Translations under genes and position numbers: made by a program
Origin: Allolobophora icterica
Taxonomy: Eukaryota > Annelida > Clitellata > Crassiclitellata > Lumbricidae
Length of the DNA stretch: 64,000 nt
Assembly: GCA_963556255.1 (NCBI GenBank)
Contig: OY744613.1
Coordinates: forward strand, 38,444,734 to 38,508,733
Direction of reading: 5' to 3'
Notes under the pieces: generated by a model
Seen by the model: the letters and a program-made list of their open reading frames with translations, nothing else
The model's database searches: none
Told to the model about the DNA's origin: nothing
Shown: piece after piece, positions 34,297 to 46,136 of the stretch
How positions within the stretch are numbered: the stretch's first letter is position 1
How the letters are laid out: every line of letters starts with the position of its first letter

Positions 34297-36584
34297 GCTG
34301 TAACAGTAGTGTGGTCCAAAAAATAAAGTTCAAGCTAGAAACCAGGACACCCTCTAAGTTTTTTAGACCTGTCAATAGTATTATTGAGATAAAATTTCAG
34401 CTTCCTATTCCAACTGAAAGATGGTGCTCAATGACATATAAATATTACCATATAGTAGTATTTGCTGTAAATCTTGATGCCATATAACCTGGTCAACATT
34501 TTCATGGAGATGAGCTTGAAATAGTTTCATTTGTGCTATCATACTTACTTACTTACTGGTACTTGGAATAAAAAGTGCACAGTTCTTGTTGAAGATCATG
34601 GTGCCCACGTCCTGTGTTTTTGGTTGACATGTTTTCAGAAGTGAAATTTTACATTACAATTGCTGCAGTGCTTGGCTGTGATCCTTCTGCCCTGCCACTT
34701 TGAACCATCCACAGAGTGCGAAAGAAAGCCAGGATACAGCATGCTGAAGCCGTAAGATCTGAATTTGTACCAGATTACCACTGGTACTACACTGGGTTGG
34801 GGGAAAACCCTACCTAAGATCTTTGGAGCAGGAAATGTTGACCGCCTGCCAGTGCTGGTTTCAGGTGGTGGTGTGGATAAGCTCCTCTTTGTGCCCAAAT
34901 TAGCCTTGGGACAGGATACAATGAATTCATGGTCGTTCATATTCTTCTGAAGTTGTGAAAACTCACAGTTGACAAGGTTCAAGCCTTGAGCTTTGATACA
35001 TTGTCTGTCAACACTGGGCATTTAAACCGAGTGTGTGTTCTGCTGGAAGACAAATAGGCTGAGAGGTCCTGTGGTTGGCCTGCCGTCTTCATGTAATGGA
35101 ATTGATTTTAGCCAAAGAATTCACCTTGTGCTGCAGTCTATCTGTTCACCATAAATCCCAATCTTCAAGAGATTTAAAGCTGCTGGGAAGCTTTGACACG
35201 TGTCAACTTCCGAGGACTGGAAGTCATATCCGGCACTGAAGACCCCCATGAAACAGCGTCAGTTTTCTCAAGGAGTTTGCTGAAAGAAAGTCAGATTCAG
35301 AGATCAGAGACAACTACCAAGAGCTCGTTGACACTGACAGTGGTTGTCCTTGGAAGTCAGCCTTCAATAATTCACTGGAGAGCCCTGGGCCAATTCACCA
35401 TGCACATAGGATGGCCAAGTTACTGTATGCAATCAAAATCTACCTTTTTTCGCGATTTTACCTGATTTGCTCAAGAAGAAACTCAGATTCATTGATTTTT
35501 GAAGTTTGATGCCCTGATTACGCAAAGGCATGGACAAAGGCCCCTTGCTGCTGAAGCTCCAGAACAAGATCTGTCACTTTGGATTGGTCTAGGACAATAT
35601 GAGTCTATTGACTGTGAGATCAGCATTGCTGCCAGGAAGGTCCTAGAAAACCACTTGTGGTACCTTTCAGATGAGGCTGTAGTTCCTATAACAGATGAAG
35701 TGAAGACTGTCGACAGAATGACTGCAAGACCAACTTCCTGTAACAGATAAAATGAAGATTGTCGACAGAATGACTGCAAAGCCTGGTGAAAGAAGGTGAG
35801 AGCTGATGCTACGGTACTGAAGGAGGGGTTTTGGGTGATTTTACAACTCAGTGAGCATTGACACTACTGTCATGCCTGAAGATGAGTGATTCCTTTGTTA
35901 CACTTCCACCAGAGTAATGGATCCAGAATGAGGATCACAAGCAAGGTAGAGAGATAATTCAGCAGTTGAGAGTGGTGAATGACGCGGCTGAGAGGGTGTG
36001 AAGTTCTTCGAGGAATTCTACTGACTCATCACCAATGATGAAGAAGAAAAGCAGTTTCTTCTGCAAGTGGTCGAGGCAAATATGAAAGCTGTTCTCACTC
36101 ACACAACAAAGAAGTCTGCTGTCGACACAGTGCTTGCAAAGCCTTGCAGTTTCTAGAGTCAAAGACGGTAACGGGTGTTGAAATTATACAACAGGAAAAA
36201 TCGACATTCGATATTCATGGATTGGACGATGTTTTTTGACATTTTTGGACATTTCCAATTCATTAAACCTACTGAAACTTTACAGTTCCATCTGGCTAAC
36301 TGTTCTTGTATCAAATATGTTGTCAAATTACAGTAATATTTGATCTATCTAGAAATAAAATGCATTTGTATGTTCGACACATTCATTTATGCAATTAATG
36401 TCTATTTATCGGTATATGACAAAGTAACACAGTCCGTGAGCATCGTCTTCCAGTTGGAATAAGAAGCTGAAATTTTGTCTCAATAATACTATTGATAGGT
36501 CTAAAAAACTGAGAGGGTGTCCTGGTTTCTAGCTTGAACTTTATTTTTTACCATGTGTCTGTGAACCACCCTACTGTAACAGCC
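34297..36584. mobile_element. 2.3-kb decayed DNA transposon with ~110-bp inverted ends
   Basis: Plus-strand 34318-34440 (AAATAAAGTTCAAGCTAGAA, CCAGGACACCCTCT, AATAGTATTATTGAGA) is matched in inverse by 36432-36552 at roughly 90 percent by eye. An outer part CTGTAACAGTAG (34299) matches CTACTGTAACAG (36571-36582). The interior keeps broken plus-strand coding pieces (for example 35193-35465 and 35499-35750, ending ...LENHLWYLSDEAVV). They resemble a widespread uncharacterised transposase-like invertebrate family that I recall but cannot name with certainty. Two 25-bp units (ACAGATAAAGTGAAGACTGTCGACAG-like) repeat at about 35690 and 35745. Confidence 0.65.
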
Positions 36585-37172
36585 TTGTGACAGTTTACCA
36601 TCACTCTATTATTAAAAATTTTTAACATGCAAATGGTCACACAAAAATGGAAGTCTGAGGTTAAGAGCATGCAAGTTAGTCAGTTGCCAAGTAAACAGCA
36701 TGCAATTGTATCTGAATGCTTGAAAGCCACTCTCCAATTCACTGCTTGAAAGAGCCGATCTTCTGCAACGTCCTCCAGTTCAGCCGCTGTCTTGTAAACG
36801 TCCCTTATGAATTCCAAAGATATAGCGTTTATCTGATTTTGGAACAAGTCCCAACACGTATCTTCAGTAACTTCATTTCTTACTCTTGGATATTTGGACA
36901 TGCTGCTATAGTTCTGTTATTTACCACCTGTTCCTTCTTTGGATGGTGTACAATTGCTGTTCTAATTTTGTATACGATTTTAAAGGCACTAGTGCACAGA
37001 AATTTAAATATTACCTTTCTATCCTGACGGATTTTGTCCGTGACCTCTATGCTGACATGCTACCACTACTCTATCATTCCACCAATCCAGTTTTCAAGAG
37101 GTTAATACATAAATACTTTATAGCCTGGGGTTTATAGAAATGAAACACATTGTAAATCCCTATAAGCAAGTG
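36585..37172. other. 3' flank of SWAP70-like gene
   Basis: No gene recognised. Minus-strand frame 36680-36901 has no identifiable motif. No canonical AATAAA is obvious close to the stop codon at 37173. Confidence 0.3.
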
Positions 37173-37370
37173 TTATGGTGCTTCGAAATCATCGTCTTTG
37201 AGAAATCCCCTTCCGCGATGGCTGCCAGGGTTAACGAGGATTTGGTCATTTGCTTCGCCCTCTATAAACCTGAACAGCGCTGATCCGAAGGGCGTTTCCT
37301 TCTTCTTGCGCAGAAGACTTATCGCTTCCTCCTTCTCCCTTTCTGCCTGCTGCAGTTTCTCCAGTGCAGC
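37173..37370 (-). CDS. SWAP70/DEF6-like gene, terminal exon
   Basis: Last of six exons of one minus-strand gene: 62443-62554, 61391-61575, 41965-42069, 41166-41332, 39226-39424 and 37173-37370. Splice junctions are GT-AG and phases agree at every join. SWAP70/DEF6 proteins are PH-domain signalling proteins with a C-terminal coiled coil that act in cytoskeletal and Rac signalling. This exon (66 codons with stop) begins after TTTTAG. It finishes the coiled coil (LEKLQQAEREKEEA) and ends with a globular tail containing SALFRFIEGE, comparable in position to the vertebrate C-terminus. The gene continues beyond the right window edge. A TAA stop lies at 37173-37175. Confidence 0.75.
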   Translation of the reverse strand, partial: AALEKLQQAEREKEEAISLLRKKKETPFGSALFRFIEGEANDQILVNPGSHRGRGFLKDDDFEAP

Positions 37371-37508
37371 CTAAAATCAGAATACAAAACTCTCATAAAT
37401 TTGTAAAACACAGCTGAAACTGGTGTAAGTTTTGAGTGTTCCCAATATCAGACCTGATTATGACTTGGGTGTGATGTGCCATCGGTTGATGCCTTGTACA
37501 TTAGGTAA

Positions 37509-37520
37509 TAATAATAATAC

Positions 37521-37558
<38 letters not shown>

Positions 37559-37577
37559 ATAATAATAATAATAACAT
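37509..37577. repeat. (AGT)n/(AAT)n trinucleotide repeat
   Basis: ATAATAATAATACTAGTAGT followed by a long AGT run and AATAAT. Intronic in the SWAP70-like gene. Confidence 0.9.
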
Positions 37578-38465
37578 GGAAATTATCAATAATACACAAT
37601 TAAATATATCCACAAATGTGATAATGTCCCATTCGACCACCATTTGCCCCATGTTCAGGGAACACTAATATTCTGACCCCTATTTTCCAAACTGTGGTGG
37701 TACTTTGTGGCAAGTTCCCTCCCTTGTTGCTTTGTCTCGTATCGTGTATGATCTATTGTTTCATGCCAATTCACTACAGACGGAGGAAGAGATATTTTCG
37801 GCTATTCTTCTGTCCTGGTTTGGAGGTGAATTCATGTCCTCTGGACTGCTAGCATTTAAAACACTAGGTAAGGTCTTACACATTGGACTATTCAGTAATA
37901 GTAGTTGTAATCAAAGATTTCTATAGCAGTTTTTCAAGACAGACTCGTCAAAAGTGCTTGTGACCTTACAACACAAATTTCCAATTGAACAAAATGGTGT
38001 TTCAGTGCTTTAAGGAATGTTCAGAGTAAGAGAAAGACCCATTAGGAGGCTTAGTCTGTAATCCAGCGATTATGGGTTGAGTCTGCCAACTGAACTCCAA
38101 GCAGTGTCCAAGAACATGTTGTAACTCACAAGTGTCTTCCACCAAGCAATATGGTACATAGGTCAGGTGGGAGTTAATGGGAAGCCTTCTGTGCAGGACC
38201 CTGGGAGTCGTTCTCTGTCAGCTCAAGCCTTAAGACTAGGAGTAGTAAGTAAGTATGTTCTTTAATAAACCACCTGCAAACGCACTGTGGCTCACAAACA
38301 GGTTAATACAGAAAGAGGTGCACGAAACTGTCGTCGAAACATAATATAAAAACTTATAACCGTGTTAAATAGGATATGGAGTTGGATAAAAGAGATAATA
38401 GGGAAAGGAACATTGTCAGTAGGTGATTATTAAAATTACAAGAAATTACAGAAAAAGTCCATATA
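37578..38465. other. Intron sequence; possible SINE relic
   Basis: 38030-38240 resembles the tail region of the SINE at 41430-41690 (shared AGCTCAAG...CTAGG block and similar layout). A diverged B-box-like GGTTGAGTCTG lies at about 38078. The rest shows nothing. Confidence 0.35.
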
Positions 38466-39170
38466 TTTATTTTACTTTAGGTATATAATTCTGGTGATGA
38501 AACCTCTCCGGGACAACGCATCAGCTTTAGGAATCTCACGACTATGCGGGCGGGGGCGGAGCGAATAGCTACAAGCCTTAATAGGGGGAAGCATAGCATG
38601 GAGGACGTGACCGGGGTTACGCAGTAGGGCAGCGAAAAGAACGTTGTCAGCTCTCGCACATATTGCGTCAAAATGTTCACAGCCTACTGCCAGATACCCT
38701 AGTCGAACCAGCCGTCTAACAAACGCACAAAGACGCGAGCGCTGTTCGACATTTACAAAGCCCAACCAGGCCGGTGAGGCATACAATAAACGGGCGAGAG
38801 TGGTCGCCCGGACAACATCATGCACGCGCTGCCCCTCAAGCCCATGAGCAATGAGGCATCGGATAGCGTAGAGGCCCGCTTTTACACAGAGGCGCTGCAC
38901 ATGGGAACTGAATCCGATGCAATCGGACATGGTCACTCCTAAGAAGACCGCCTCAGTGACCCTGGTAATCCCAGAGACAAGGGGGGAGGGTTCCCCAGTT
39001 TGGAATGAGGCCGCCTTATTATCATTTCCTTAGATTTGGCACAATTAAGCTTAAGGTTGCTTGAGGCAGCCCACCTAGCAACATGGTCTAGCTCAGCCTC
39101 TGTGGTAAGGATGGCTGACGCTGGAATCAAAAGATAACAGTCGTCAGCATATTTAGGCAGGCGGTTTGTG
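38466..39170 (-). mobile_element. 5'-truncated LINE, reverse transcriptase C-terminal part
   Basis: The minus strand starts at about 39165 with LPKYADDCYLLIPAS, containing the YADD catalytic motif. It continues with WAASSNLKLNCAKSKEM, then after a small frameshift with about 150 residues of post-RT region (RLCVKAGLYAIRCL, LLYASPAWLGF) to a stop at 38472. It lies in an intron of the SWAP70-like gene, in the same orientation. Confidence 0.85.
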
Positions 39171-39225
39171 ACCTTCCTCCGTTGTTTTGGTTATGGCAGA
39201 CTTTTTCTACCTTTCAAGGACTTAC

Positions 39226-39424
39226 TTGATATTCGAGATCTCTCTGCTTGCGTTCCATTTCCAGTTTTTCCAGTCTTTGTTGCTCCTGGTGGAGCAGAGC
39301 CTCTTGTCGTAGTTTGGCCTCTTCGAGGTCCTCTCTTTTCTGCTTCTCATCCACCAGCAACAGCTGAAGAGACGCCTGTATCTCTTCCAACTCCTTTTTC
39401 TTCAGCAACTCCTCTCTTGTGATT
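39226..39424 (-). CDS. SWAP70/DEF6-like gene, penultimate exon
   Basis: The 199-bp exon is entered after AATGAAG and left at CAA|GTAAGT. It encodes about 66 residues of charged coiled coil (REELLKKKELEE, LEKLEMERKQRDLEYQ) with heptad character and no stop. Phase 2 in, phase 0 out, matching its neighbours. Confidence 0.8.
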
Positions 39425-39540
39425 CTTCATTACGGAATAACAAAGGTAAACAAGAACAGTATTACACAGACTGTTCTAAACAGCTGGTTTTCAGGCAGAA
39501 ATATATCCTGCAGAACGAAAATATCTGTTAGGTAGCATAA

Positions 39541-39785
<245 letters not shown>

Positions 39786-39933
39786 AGTAGTTTTATATAG
39801 CACCCCTTCAAGATTATTTACTCAGGAGTGCTCCCAGCCCAACCCCGGGTCAAACAGAATAGTCTTAAGGCCAGAAAGGAACAAATTTGATCAAAGTATG
39901 GCTCAGAATTGTAACGATCATTTGGGAGCATTA

Positions 39934-39945
39934 CATCATCATCAC

Positions 39946-40004
<59 letters not shown>
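39934..40004. repeat. (CAT)n trinucleotide repeat
   Basis: About 70 bp of CATCATCAC/CAT units in the same intron. Confidence 0.95.
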
Positions 40005-40005
<1 letters not shown>

Positions 40006-41165
40006 TGTTGATGAGTAACTTCTATCATACCAGTGTCTACTGCACAAGATATCAGGCAATTGTGCGTCAAAACCAAACAGATCAATATCCCATGTCCACT
40101 AAGAGAGAAAGGCAGCCTTTCTGTGGTGGATAAGAAATTTGAAAGAGTTTAAATCTTAGTTTAAGAATTAAGCAACATAAGCAAACTGAGCAGAATGATC
40201 AGATCCAGGTAGACTGCCTTCAACTGAAAAAAATCTGCTGGTTTCAATCTTTTTCAGTCTGCTAATTTCTTTGTTTCTTCTCTTCGCTGTTCTTCCTTTC
40301 TATCTATTGTCTATTTTCCCTGATAATTTAAACTATAATGCTTTTGAGGATTTCCAAAGGCATCATAGAATTATTAAATCACATAATCTTAGGCTATAGC
40401 TGTTTGACCGGAAACACGAAACTGGATCAGTTTCCTGCATACTCTCATCTCAAAGTAGGCATAACAATGATATCATCAACCTCCATTGTTACCTTGAAGC
40501 CAACCAATAGTCCTGATCTGTGTGTAAACATGTAGAATGGTGTATTGCACATGCAGATAAGTGACCCAACAAGTTCAATGAGTTAACGTCTAATGATCAG
40601 ATACTTATGTCACTTAGTTCACAAGTTTTAATGAGTTTAAGATCTGAGTGTTCGGTTACTGAAATCTATTAGGTACTGCGGCTCTGCTGTTAGGCAGTAT
40701 ACCTAGGTATGGGCCATTGGGCATATATCCAGCTTCACAGAGGAGGAATAGAATCGATTATCTAAATATTAGTTTAAGATCGCATTGATCATGCATAATG
40801 TTTTGATGTCTGAGATATGTGAAGTTGGTCTCTTACAGTCCAGGCTGCATATTCCGTCAGTCCTGCTAGCCAGAACTTTCACAGTGCAGCAGAGCCTTGC
40901 TGTGGTTAGTCCATCTTTATTGAACAGTAGCAACAAAACAACATCAGCTTCTTAGTTCTTCTTTGCCCCAATTAGTGTTTGAAGACCATAGTTTTTGATT
41001 GTGGTTTGTATTATCAGGTCGGTAGTATCTGTGAGAAGTTTATTGTGAAGATATGCTACAATGATTTGGAATTATGCAGTTACAATGCTGGCTATATATA
41101 TACAGTCTCCAGCTGTGATTTGAGAGAGTGATCTATGCCTGTTCTTGCATAATCTCTGGTCTTAC
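40005..41165. other. Intron of SWAP70-like gene
   Basis: No coding or repeat signal recognised. Confidence 0.4.
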
Positions 41166-41332
41166 TCTTCTTGAAGCTTTCGACTGAGTTCTTCCTGCTC
41201 TCTTGCATGTCGCTCTTTCTCGAGTTGCAGTTCGAGTTGTTTGTGTAGCTCTTGTAGTTCCCTGAGATGCTCCCTCTCCAGTTCATGCTGGGCTGCCTCC
41301 TCAGCCCAGCGTGCCTCTGCCTGAGCTCTTGC
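41166..41332 (-). CDS. SWAP70/DEF6-like gene, coiled-coil exon
   Basis: 167 bp, acceptor CATGTAG, donor AAGA|GTAAGA. Encodes 55 residues of uninterrupted coiled coil (ARAQAEARWAEEAAQ ... EEELSRKL-type). Phase 0 in, phase 2 out, which agrees with the next exon. Confidence 0.8.
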
Positions 41333-41429
41333 CTACATGAACAACAGAAACAGCGTGAACCTAGGGTAAGTTGTGTTTGTAACGGTGTTAAAATCATGAC
41401 CCCTGAGCAAAAATACCAAGGTGCTAAAA

Positions 41430-41695
41430 CTATGGCCTGGTAGTCTATCAGAAATATGCTTGGTTAACAATCATGCAGTTACGGGTTCAACTCCTTGTAA
41501 CGACCCTTGGGAAGTTGCAAGTTGTGCACACATGTCTCTTTCACCAAGCTGTAAAATTTGGTACTGACATACTCTAGGAGGTAAAAGACAAGGACTAGTA
41601 CGATGCACTGGCCCCATGTCCATGATGGGACATAGCCAGCTCAAGGGCCTAGGTACAGGAAATGACCGATCGCCTACCCTACTCTCACTATGGGA
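41430..41695. mobile_element. tRNA-derived SINE relic
   Basis: A perfect B box GGTTCAACTCC at 41484-41494 and an A-box-like TGGCCTGGTAG upstream near 41431. A non-tRNA body follows to about 41690. Intronic. Confidence 0.5.
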
Positions 41696-41964
41696 CACAT
41701 GATTTTTACTTTGCTTCACAATGTTTGATTCAAAAACTACCATTGATGGTAAAACCAGTGGAACAAAATGTAGCCTACAGATGTTTTGCAAAAATATGTT
41801 ACATTTAAAACTTGAGCATTGGTAATTATTTTTCTCATTAAAAGTACCTGTTAAAATTTACGTGTGCGTCCGAGAATGCATAATTTAGCAGCAAATGTTA
41901 AAGTATATGACTGTTATTAGGACAACTACGGACAACTCGGGCATGTATGGAGTCTGGATATTAC

Positions 41965-42069
41965 CTTATTGACTGCATCCAGTTCTTCTTTTGTTTTTGC
42001 CACCAGTTCTTGTTCTCGTAGACGCTTCTCCTCTTCCTCCCTCACCTTGTTCTCCATCTCTGATCTCTT
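41965..42069 (-). CDS. SWAP70/DEF6-like gene, exon 3' of the Polinton-bearing intron
   Basis: 105 bp (35 codons), acceptor AATTGCAG, donor AATAAG|GTAATA, phase 0 on both sides. Coiled coil (RSEMENKVREEEEKRLREQE). The upstream intron, 42070-61390, contains the complete 18.1-kb Polinton. Confidence 0.8.
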
Positions 42070-42817
42070 CTGCAATTACAACCCCAATGCAGTTGAAATT
42101 GTAATTGTGATAGTAAGTGCTTGGTTATACAGTGCCTCCTCAAGAAAAAAAACTCATCAAAACTTGTGCTCCCAGCCTCACTACACAAGACCGCAGTTGA
42201 ACAGAATGCTCTCAACCGCTTCAAAATAGAGGCATAGAAAAAAGAAGCTTGACACAGATTGCTCACGTGACCTCTGTGGAAGCAAAAGCGCCTCTGATGA
42301 GTCTCTCTTGAGGTGGCGCTATATAAATTTGCAATTACAATTACATGGGATCCTGTTCCAGAATGAGGGGTCGGCCGCTGCTAGCATTCCATATTGCATT
42401 GTGGCAGTAAGTACAACGCAGAGGAACAATCAAGTTACGGTGTATTCACAGATTTCGATTTGTGGGAAATCTGCTTAAAACTGTATAGTGCATGTGGAGA
42501 AGCTTTAGTGTGTGCGGCAAACTGCTACTATCTGCCAGAAACTCGGTATAGCCTATCGGAGCTATCACATCTTTGCAATAGATTGTGAATGGCTAAAGAC
42601 TGGGTTTTCATTGACTAATGACTAATGAATGACCTGTGTACTGTGTATTAACCTAGCAACGATGGTAATTAGCATAAGTTGGTGCACAAGCACTATAGTT
42701 GTAACGCATACATGAATGTGCACACATGCACAATACAGTGTGACTATAATCTGGGAATGCCCTCCTTACAAACGTTCAGAAGACCATCGACGGGAAACAT
42801 AAAACAATAAAAAGTAC
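42070..42817. other. Intron sequence left of Polinton copy 2
   Basis: A tail-like segment AGGTGGCGCTATATAAATTTGC lies near 42312, of the kind found at SINE/LINE 3' ends in this window. Nothing else is recognised. Confidence 0.35.
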
Positions 42818-42822
42818 AAAGT

Positions 42823-43005
42823 AGTAGATTAGAAGTGGGGTTTTGAAATCATGCGCTACAAAAAGCTGCTTGATATAAAGACTGCCTCTACAGAAAAAAG
42901 GGTCCACAGAGGCCTACAGGACCCACAGACCCTTATCACAGATCGCTTTCCAAGCAGTGTCTGTGGCTATCGTGGCTTAGAAGTCTTTTGAATCATGGTG
43001 TTAAG
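42823..43005. repeat. Left terminal inverted repeat of Polinton copy 2
   Basis: 183 bp matching the reverse complement of 60735-60917 with no difference found by eye. A weaker match continues to about 43050 (ACAGGCTCAA...GTGATTTGATA). Confidence 0.95.
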
Positions 43006-43594
43006 AGTTTTTAAAAAACAGGCTCAAGTGATTTGATACAAAAGACCGTCTCTATACCACCCATCTTCTAATCTGCGTTTATGACAGCAAGAGCGTGCCA
43101 TAGATTACACGCTGCAATCAGGCCGCAACAGCCCTATGAATGCATACATTTAGATCCGGTTGAAGCCGGTCATATGCGTCAGACAGAAAATGGCTTATGG
43201 CTTATCTACTTCCTCTTCGAAGGATTTTTCCTTCGACTAGTTATCAACGATAGTTTTGGTAAAGATTGTATAAACTGTCAACGTATTCCTCGTCAGCGAC
43301 ATCAAAGAATATTCCTAAGATTTGACGAGGCGATGCAGCCACGTATGAGCGAAGGTTAGTGTTTCATCTGCAGGCCTTTAAAATTTAAAGCTTATTTCAC
43401 ATTTTATGGTCTAACTAAGCTTGAGTATATTTATACAGTATGTATGCATGCATGTAGGCCTATACACAACCATACCGTACTATGCTAGGGGAAAAATAAA
43501 TATTTATTTACTGAACATTTATATAGCGCCCACTCAGATCAGCAGCGCTCTCAACCCACACCAGAACCTGCAGCAGTAAGATTTTTCAGGCGTC
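43006..43594. other. Sub-terminal region of Polinton copy 2
   Basis: A 92-residue plus-strand frame at 43081-43359 has no recognisable family and no homologue in copy 1, so it is not called as a gene. From about 43480 the sequence becomes repeat-like (TTTATATAGCGCCC). Confidence 0.3.
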
Positions 43595-44070
43595 TAAATG
43601 CTCGATGGCATAGTGGTTAGCGCGGTGAATTCTCAATCCAGAGGTCGGGGGTTCAAATTCCCACCAGGGTAGAAAAAGGGGTTCGAGATTTCTGCTTCAT
43701 CTGCACGCCCTAGCCGACTCGGCTATAATGAGTACACCAGCTGTGCACTGTCGGTGGGAAGATGAGACGGTGAGGGAGATGATTGACCAACCGCCCTCAT
43801 ATGCCGAGGTTAGGAAAATGAAGTCGATAACACTTTATACCTATGACCGCCTCAGGGCTAGTTTAAGGGATTGCTCTGTAAAATAGGGGACGCTCGTCAG
43901 TCGATGGATGGAACAATGGATGGATGGTAGCCAACTGAGCTATAATGAGTGCACTGGCCGTACACTGTTAGTGGGAAGATGAGACGGTGAGGGAGAGGAC
44001 TGACCATCCGCCCTTTTATGCAGAGGCTAAGAAAATTAAGTCGCTAATATTTAATATTCATGACTACCTT
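43595..44070 (+). mobile_element. tRNA-derived SINE and partial duplicate
   Basis: A box TGGCATAGTGG at 43606-43616 and a B-box-like GGTTCAAATTCC at 43650-43661 form a tRNA-like head. The body contains GGGAAGATGAGACGGTGAGGG, which recurs in a second partial copy at about 43973-43993. Confidence 0.7.
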
Positions 44071-44500
44071 AAGGGACTGTTCTTATTTATCCGATTAGGC
44101 CTATATGTTTTACTGAATGAAAATCAGTTTATGAAAAATAAAAACATTCTGGAGTAGATTTATTGAAACCATTTAAATGTTTTTAAAACTAGGATTATAT
44201 ATGACATAGTCTCTACAAGGCAACCAATGTTGTTTCATTTATACAGCAGCGCTTGCGTTTCTGGCGGAAAAACCGCTCTATATTTAGGCTGGCTTAAGGG
44301 ACTGCCTCTGTTTTCTATATCCGCTTTATGCCTAGGCCTATAATTATATGTTTGCCGAATGAATAGATTTATTGAAACCGTGTAAATATTTAAAATGTAA
44401 ATGCCTTTTAGTATCGACATAGTCTTTTTTACTGGTTAATCAATGTTGTTTTCCTTTTTTACAATCATCGCTTGCTTTTGGTGCTAAAATCACCGCCGAT
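44071..44500. repeat. Diverged ~210-bp tandem duplication
   Basis: The units start near 44075 and 44290. Shared blocks are CTTAAGGGACTG, AGGCCTATA, TAGATTTATTGAAACC, GACATAGTCT and AATGTTGTTT. Confidence 0.65.
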
Positions 44501-45048
44501 AGGAATAAATTTTGTTGTTGCTTGAGCAGGTCAAAGTTCACCAGCTGGAACAAAGGCCGCTGATTCAAGCTGAAGCCGGAAACAGGGCGTGTCTACAGGC
44601 GACGCGTGCGGACTGCCAGCCCTCGGGCTGTAGGCTGTGTTTTCCTACGGCTCTGCGCAGAATAGGGTGGCCCAGAAATATTGCGTATTTTTCATATAGC
44701 CTATTGGCTTTGTTAAACTGATTTTTCTCCCGAAGCAGCAGATATTTTTTAGGCCACCCTAACGTTTTGCATAACCATCTTCTGCGAACTCTGCCTACAG
44801 CCTACAACCATTGATTAAGCGTTTTGCTTTGTTTAAGTCAGTGTTATTGGTTTCTTCAGGTTTTCCAGGTTCTGGACACATCAAGCCTGTGTTTCAAACG
44901 TGTTAATTTTTTAAATTAAGACTGAGTAATACAAAATAGAATTTATTTAGCACCAGGGCGAGTCTTGACCCAGACATTCAAGTTTAACTATTGGGCAGAC
45001 TCGAATATATGGCTTCACGAAAACAAAGACCATGAAAAATATTTATAG
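44501..45048. other. Polinton left arm, unclassified
   Basis: A small foldback uses AGGGTGGCC (44663) and GGCCACCCT (44752). No gene recognised. Confidence 0.35.
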
Positions 45049-45258
45049 TACAATGACGTCACATCTATAAATAACCCTAGCGTTTCGTGTCTCCCTCTGA
45101 CATTCCAAAGTAAAGTTGAGATTTACATTGGAATGCGGACTCGTTGAACAGCCCCAGAAAAGATCATTATAATACAATGACGTCACATCTATAAATAACC
45201 CTGACGTATCGTGTCTCCCTCTGACATTCCAAAGTAAAGTTGAGATTTACATTGGAAG
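45049..45258. promoter_or_regulatory. Two direct repeats with TGACGTCA plus TATA-like motif
   Basis: The units begin at AATGACGTCACATCTATAAA (45052 and 45175) and continue as a conserved ~95-bp block (GTGTCTCCCTCTGACATTCC, AAGTTGAGATTTACATTGGA). A perfect CRE palindrome followed 6-7 bp later by CTATAAATA resembles a core promoter module. No gene start follows closely, so promoter function is inference. Confidence 0.45.
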
Positions 45259-45454
45259 GTGGTTTCGTAGCAAGCTGTTTTCAGAAACGTGTTACGTTTA
45301 AACCAAGACTGTTTTTTACAGCCGGTCTTTACTAGAGGGAATTTATACAGCACCATGGTCAATTTTATATGGCTCTTTTAGCTTTCTATAGATAAAAGAT
45401 ACATTGGTCAAGCCGCTCTGTTGAACTTCTATAGCACCAAAAGTGATCGCAAAA

Positions 45455-45650
45455 AACCCCCCAGCTTATTCACAGGTGCTTAGTCCAATCAGTTCAATCA
45501 GTCATACGGTTCAGTGTAATAGTACTCTGGAGATTTCTATAGCGCACAAAAGGCGAAGTCGTGCAGCCTATTCACAAGCGCTCAGTCAACTCATAATCGA
45601 TAGGTGGGGATCAAAAATCCAAATGCTTCAATGAGTCGGACAGTTTTAAG
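45455..45650 (-). mobile_element. LINE 3'-tail relics
   Basis: Two diverged copies of AGCTTATTCACAGGCGCTCAGTC (near 45462 and 45560) and CATAATCGATAGG match the LINE 3' UTR at 11047-11085. Confidence 0.5.
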
Positions 45651-45863
45651 GGAAGAGGAAGAATCGAAATCGAGACATCGTTTTGGCCAATCCATAAATG
45701 AAAAATATATGCTTTAAAAATAAAGGCTAGCCAGCTGAGCCGCTGTAGGCCGTTTTTACTGCCAACCTAAACCCTTTGGATATTAATCTATTGCTTTGAC
45801 TAACTATTTGATAAACCAATTAGATAAAGTTTTATATTGGGTATATATAATTATCTATCAAAA

Positions 45864-46136
45864 ATGAAGGGCAGAAATCTGTGTGCGTGGTTGGTAATTG
45901 GGACAAGAGACATATGTGGTAATAGCTGCCTAGGAGTTTATTGCAAACTTCACTTATTAAGACTGAGAAAGGGTGGTGGTACGCAGCCGTGCATAGGTTG
46001 TGGAAAGGCGGTGAAAAATAAAATAGGTGTTTGCCTGGGTTGTGGCTACAAGGCTGCTAGACTTAAAAAGTTGCGAGATGAAAGCATCTTTCAAGACGAA
46101 TGTAAGCGTCTGACTGTAATTGAATATCAGGTATAA
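45864..46136 (+). CDS. Small cysteine-rich zinc-ribbon protein (Polinton)
   Basis: The product has 90 residues from the first ATG; an upstream TTG-led extension is not credible in a eukaryote. A cysteine-rich N-terminal half is followed by PCIGC...VCLGC, a zinc ribbon with two CxxC knuckles, and a charged tail. It corresponds to 5471-5746 in copy 1, at clearly lower identity than the neighbouring PolB, so it evolves faster. It is the first gene inside the polB end, with a TATA-like stretch (GGGTATATATAA) just upstream. Function unknown. Confidence 0.6.
   Translation: MKGRNLCAWLVIGTRDICGNSCLGVYCKLHLLRLRKGGGTQPCIGCGKAVKNKIGVCLGCGYKAARLKKLRDESIFQDECKRLTVIEYQV

Noticed and set aside
43081..43359. 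92-residue frame just inside the left Polinton end
   Set aside because: No counterpart in copy 1, no recognisable motif, and it lies in a region altered by later insertions.
43600..43675. Possible functional tRNA gene
   Set aside because: A and B boxes are present, but the B box is imperfect, no full cloverleaf with a paired acceptor stem could be drawn, and the sequence continues as a repeat body. Treated as a SINE.
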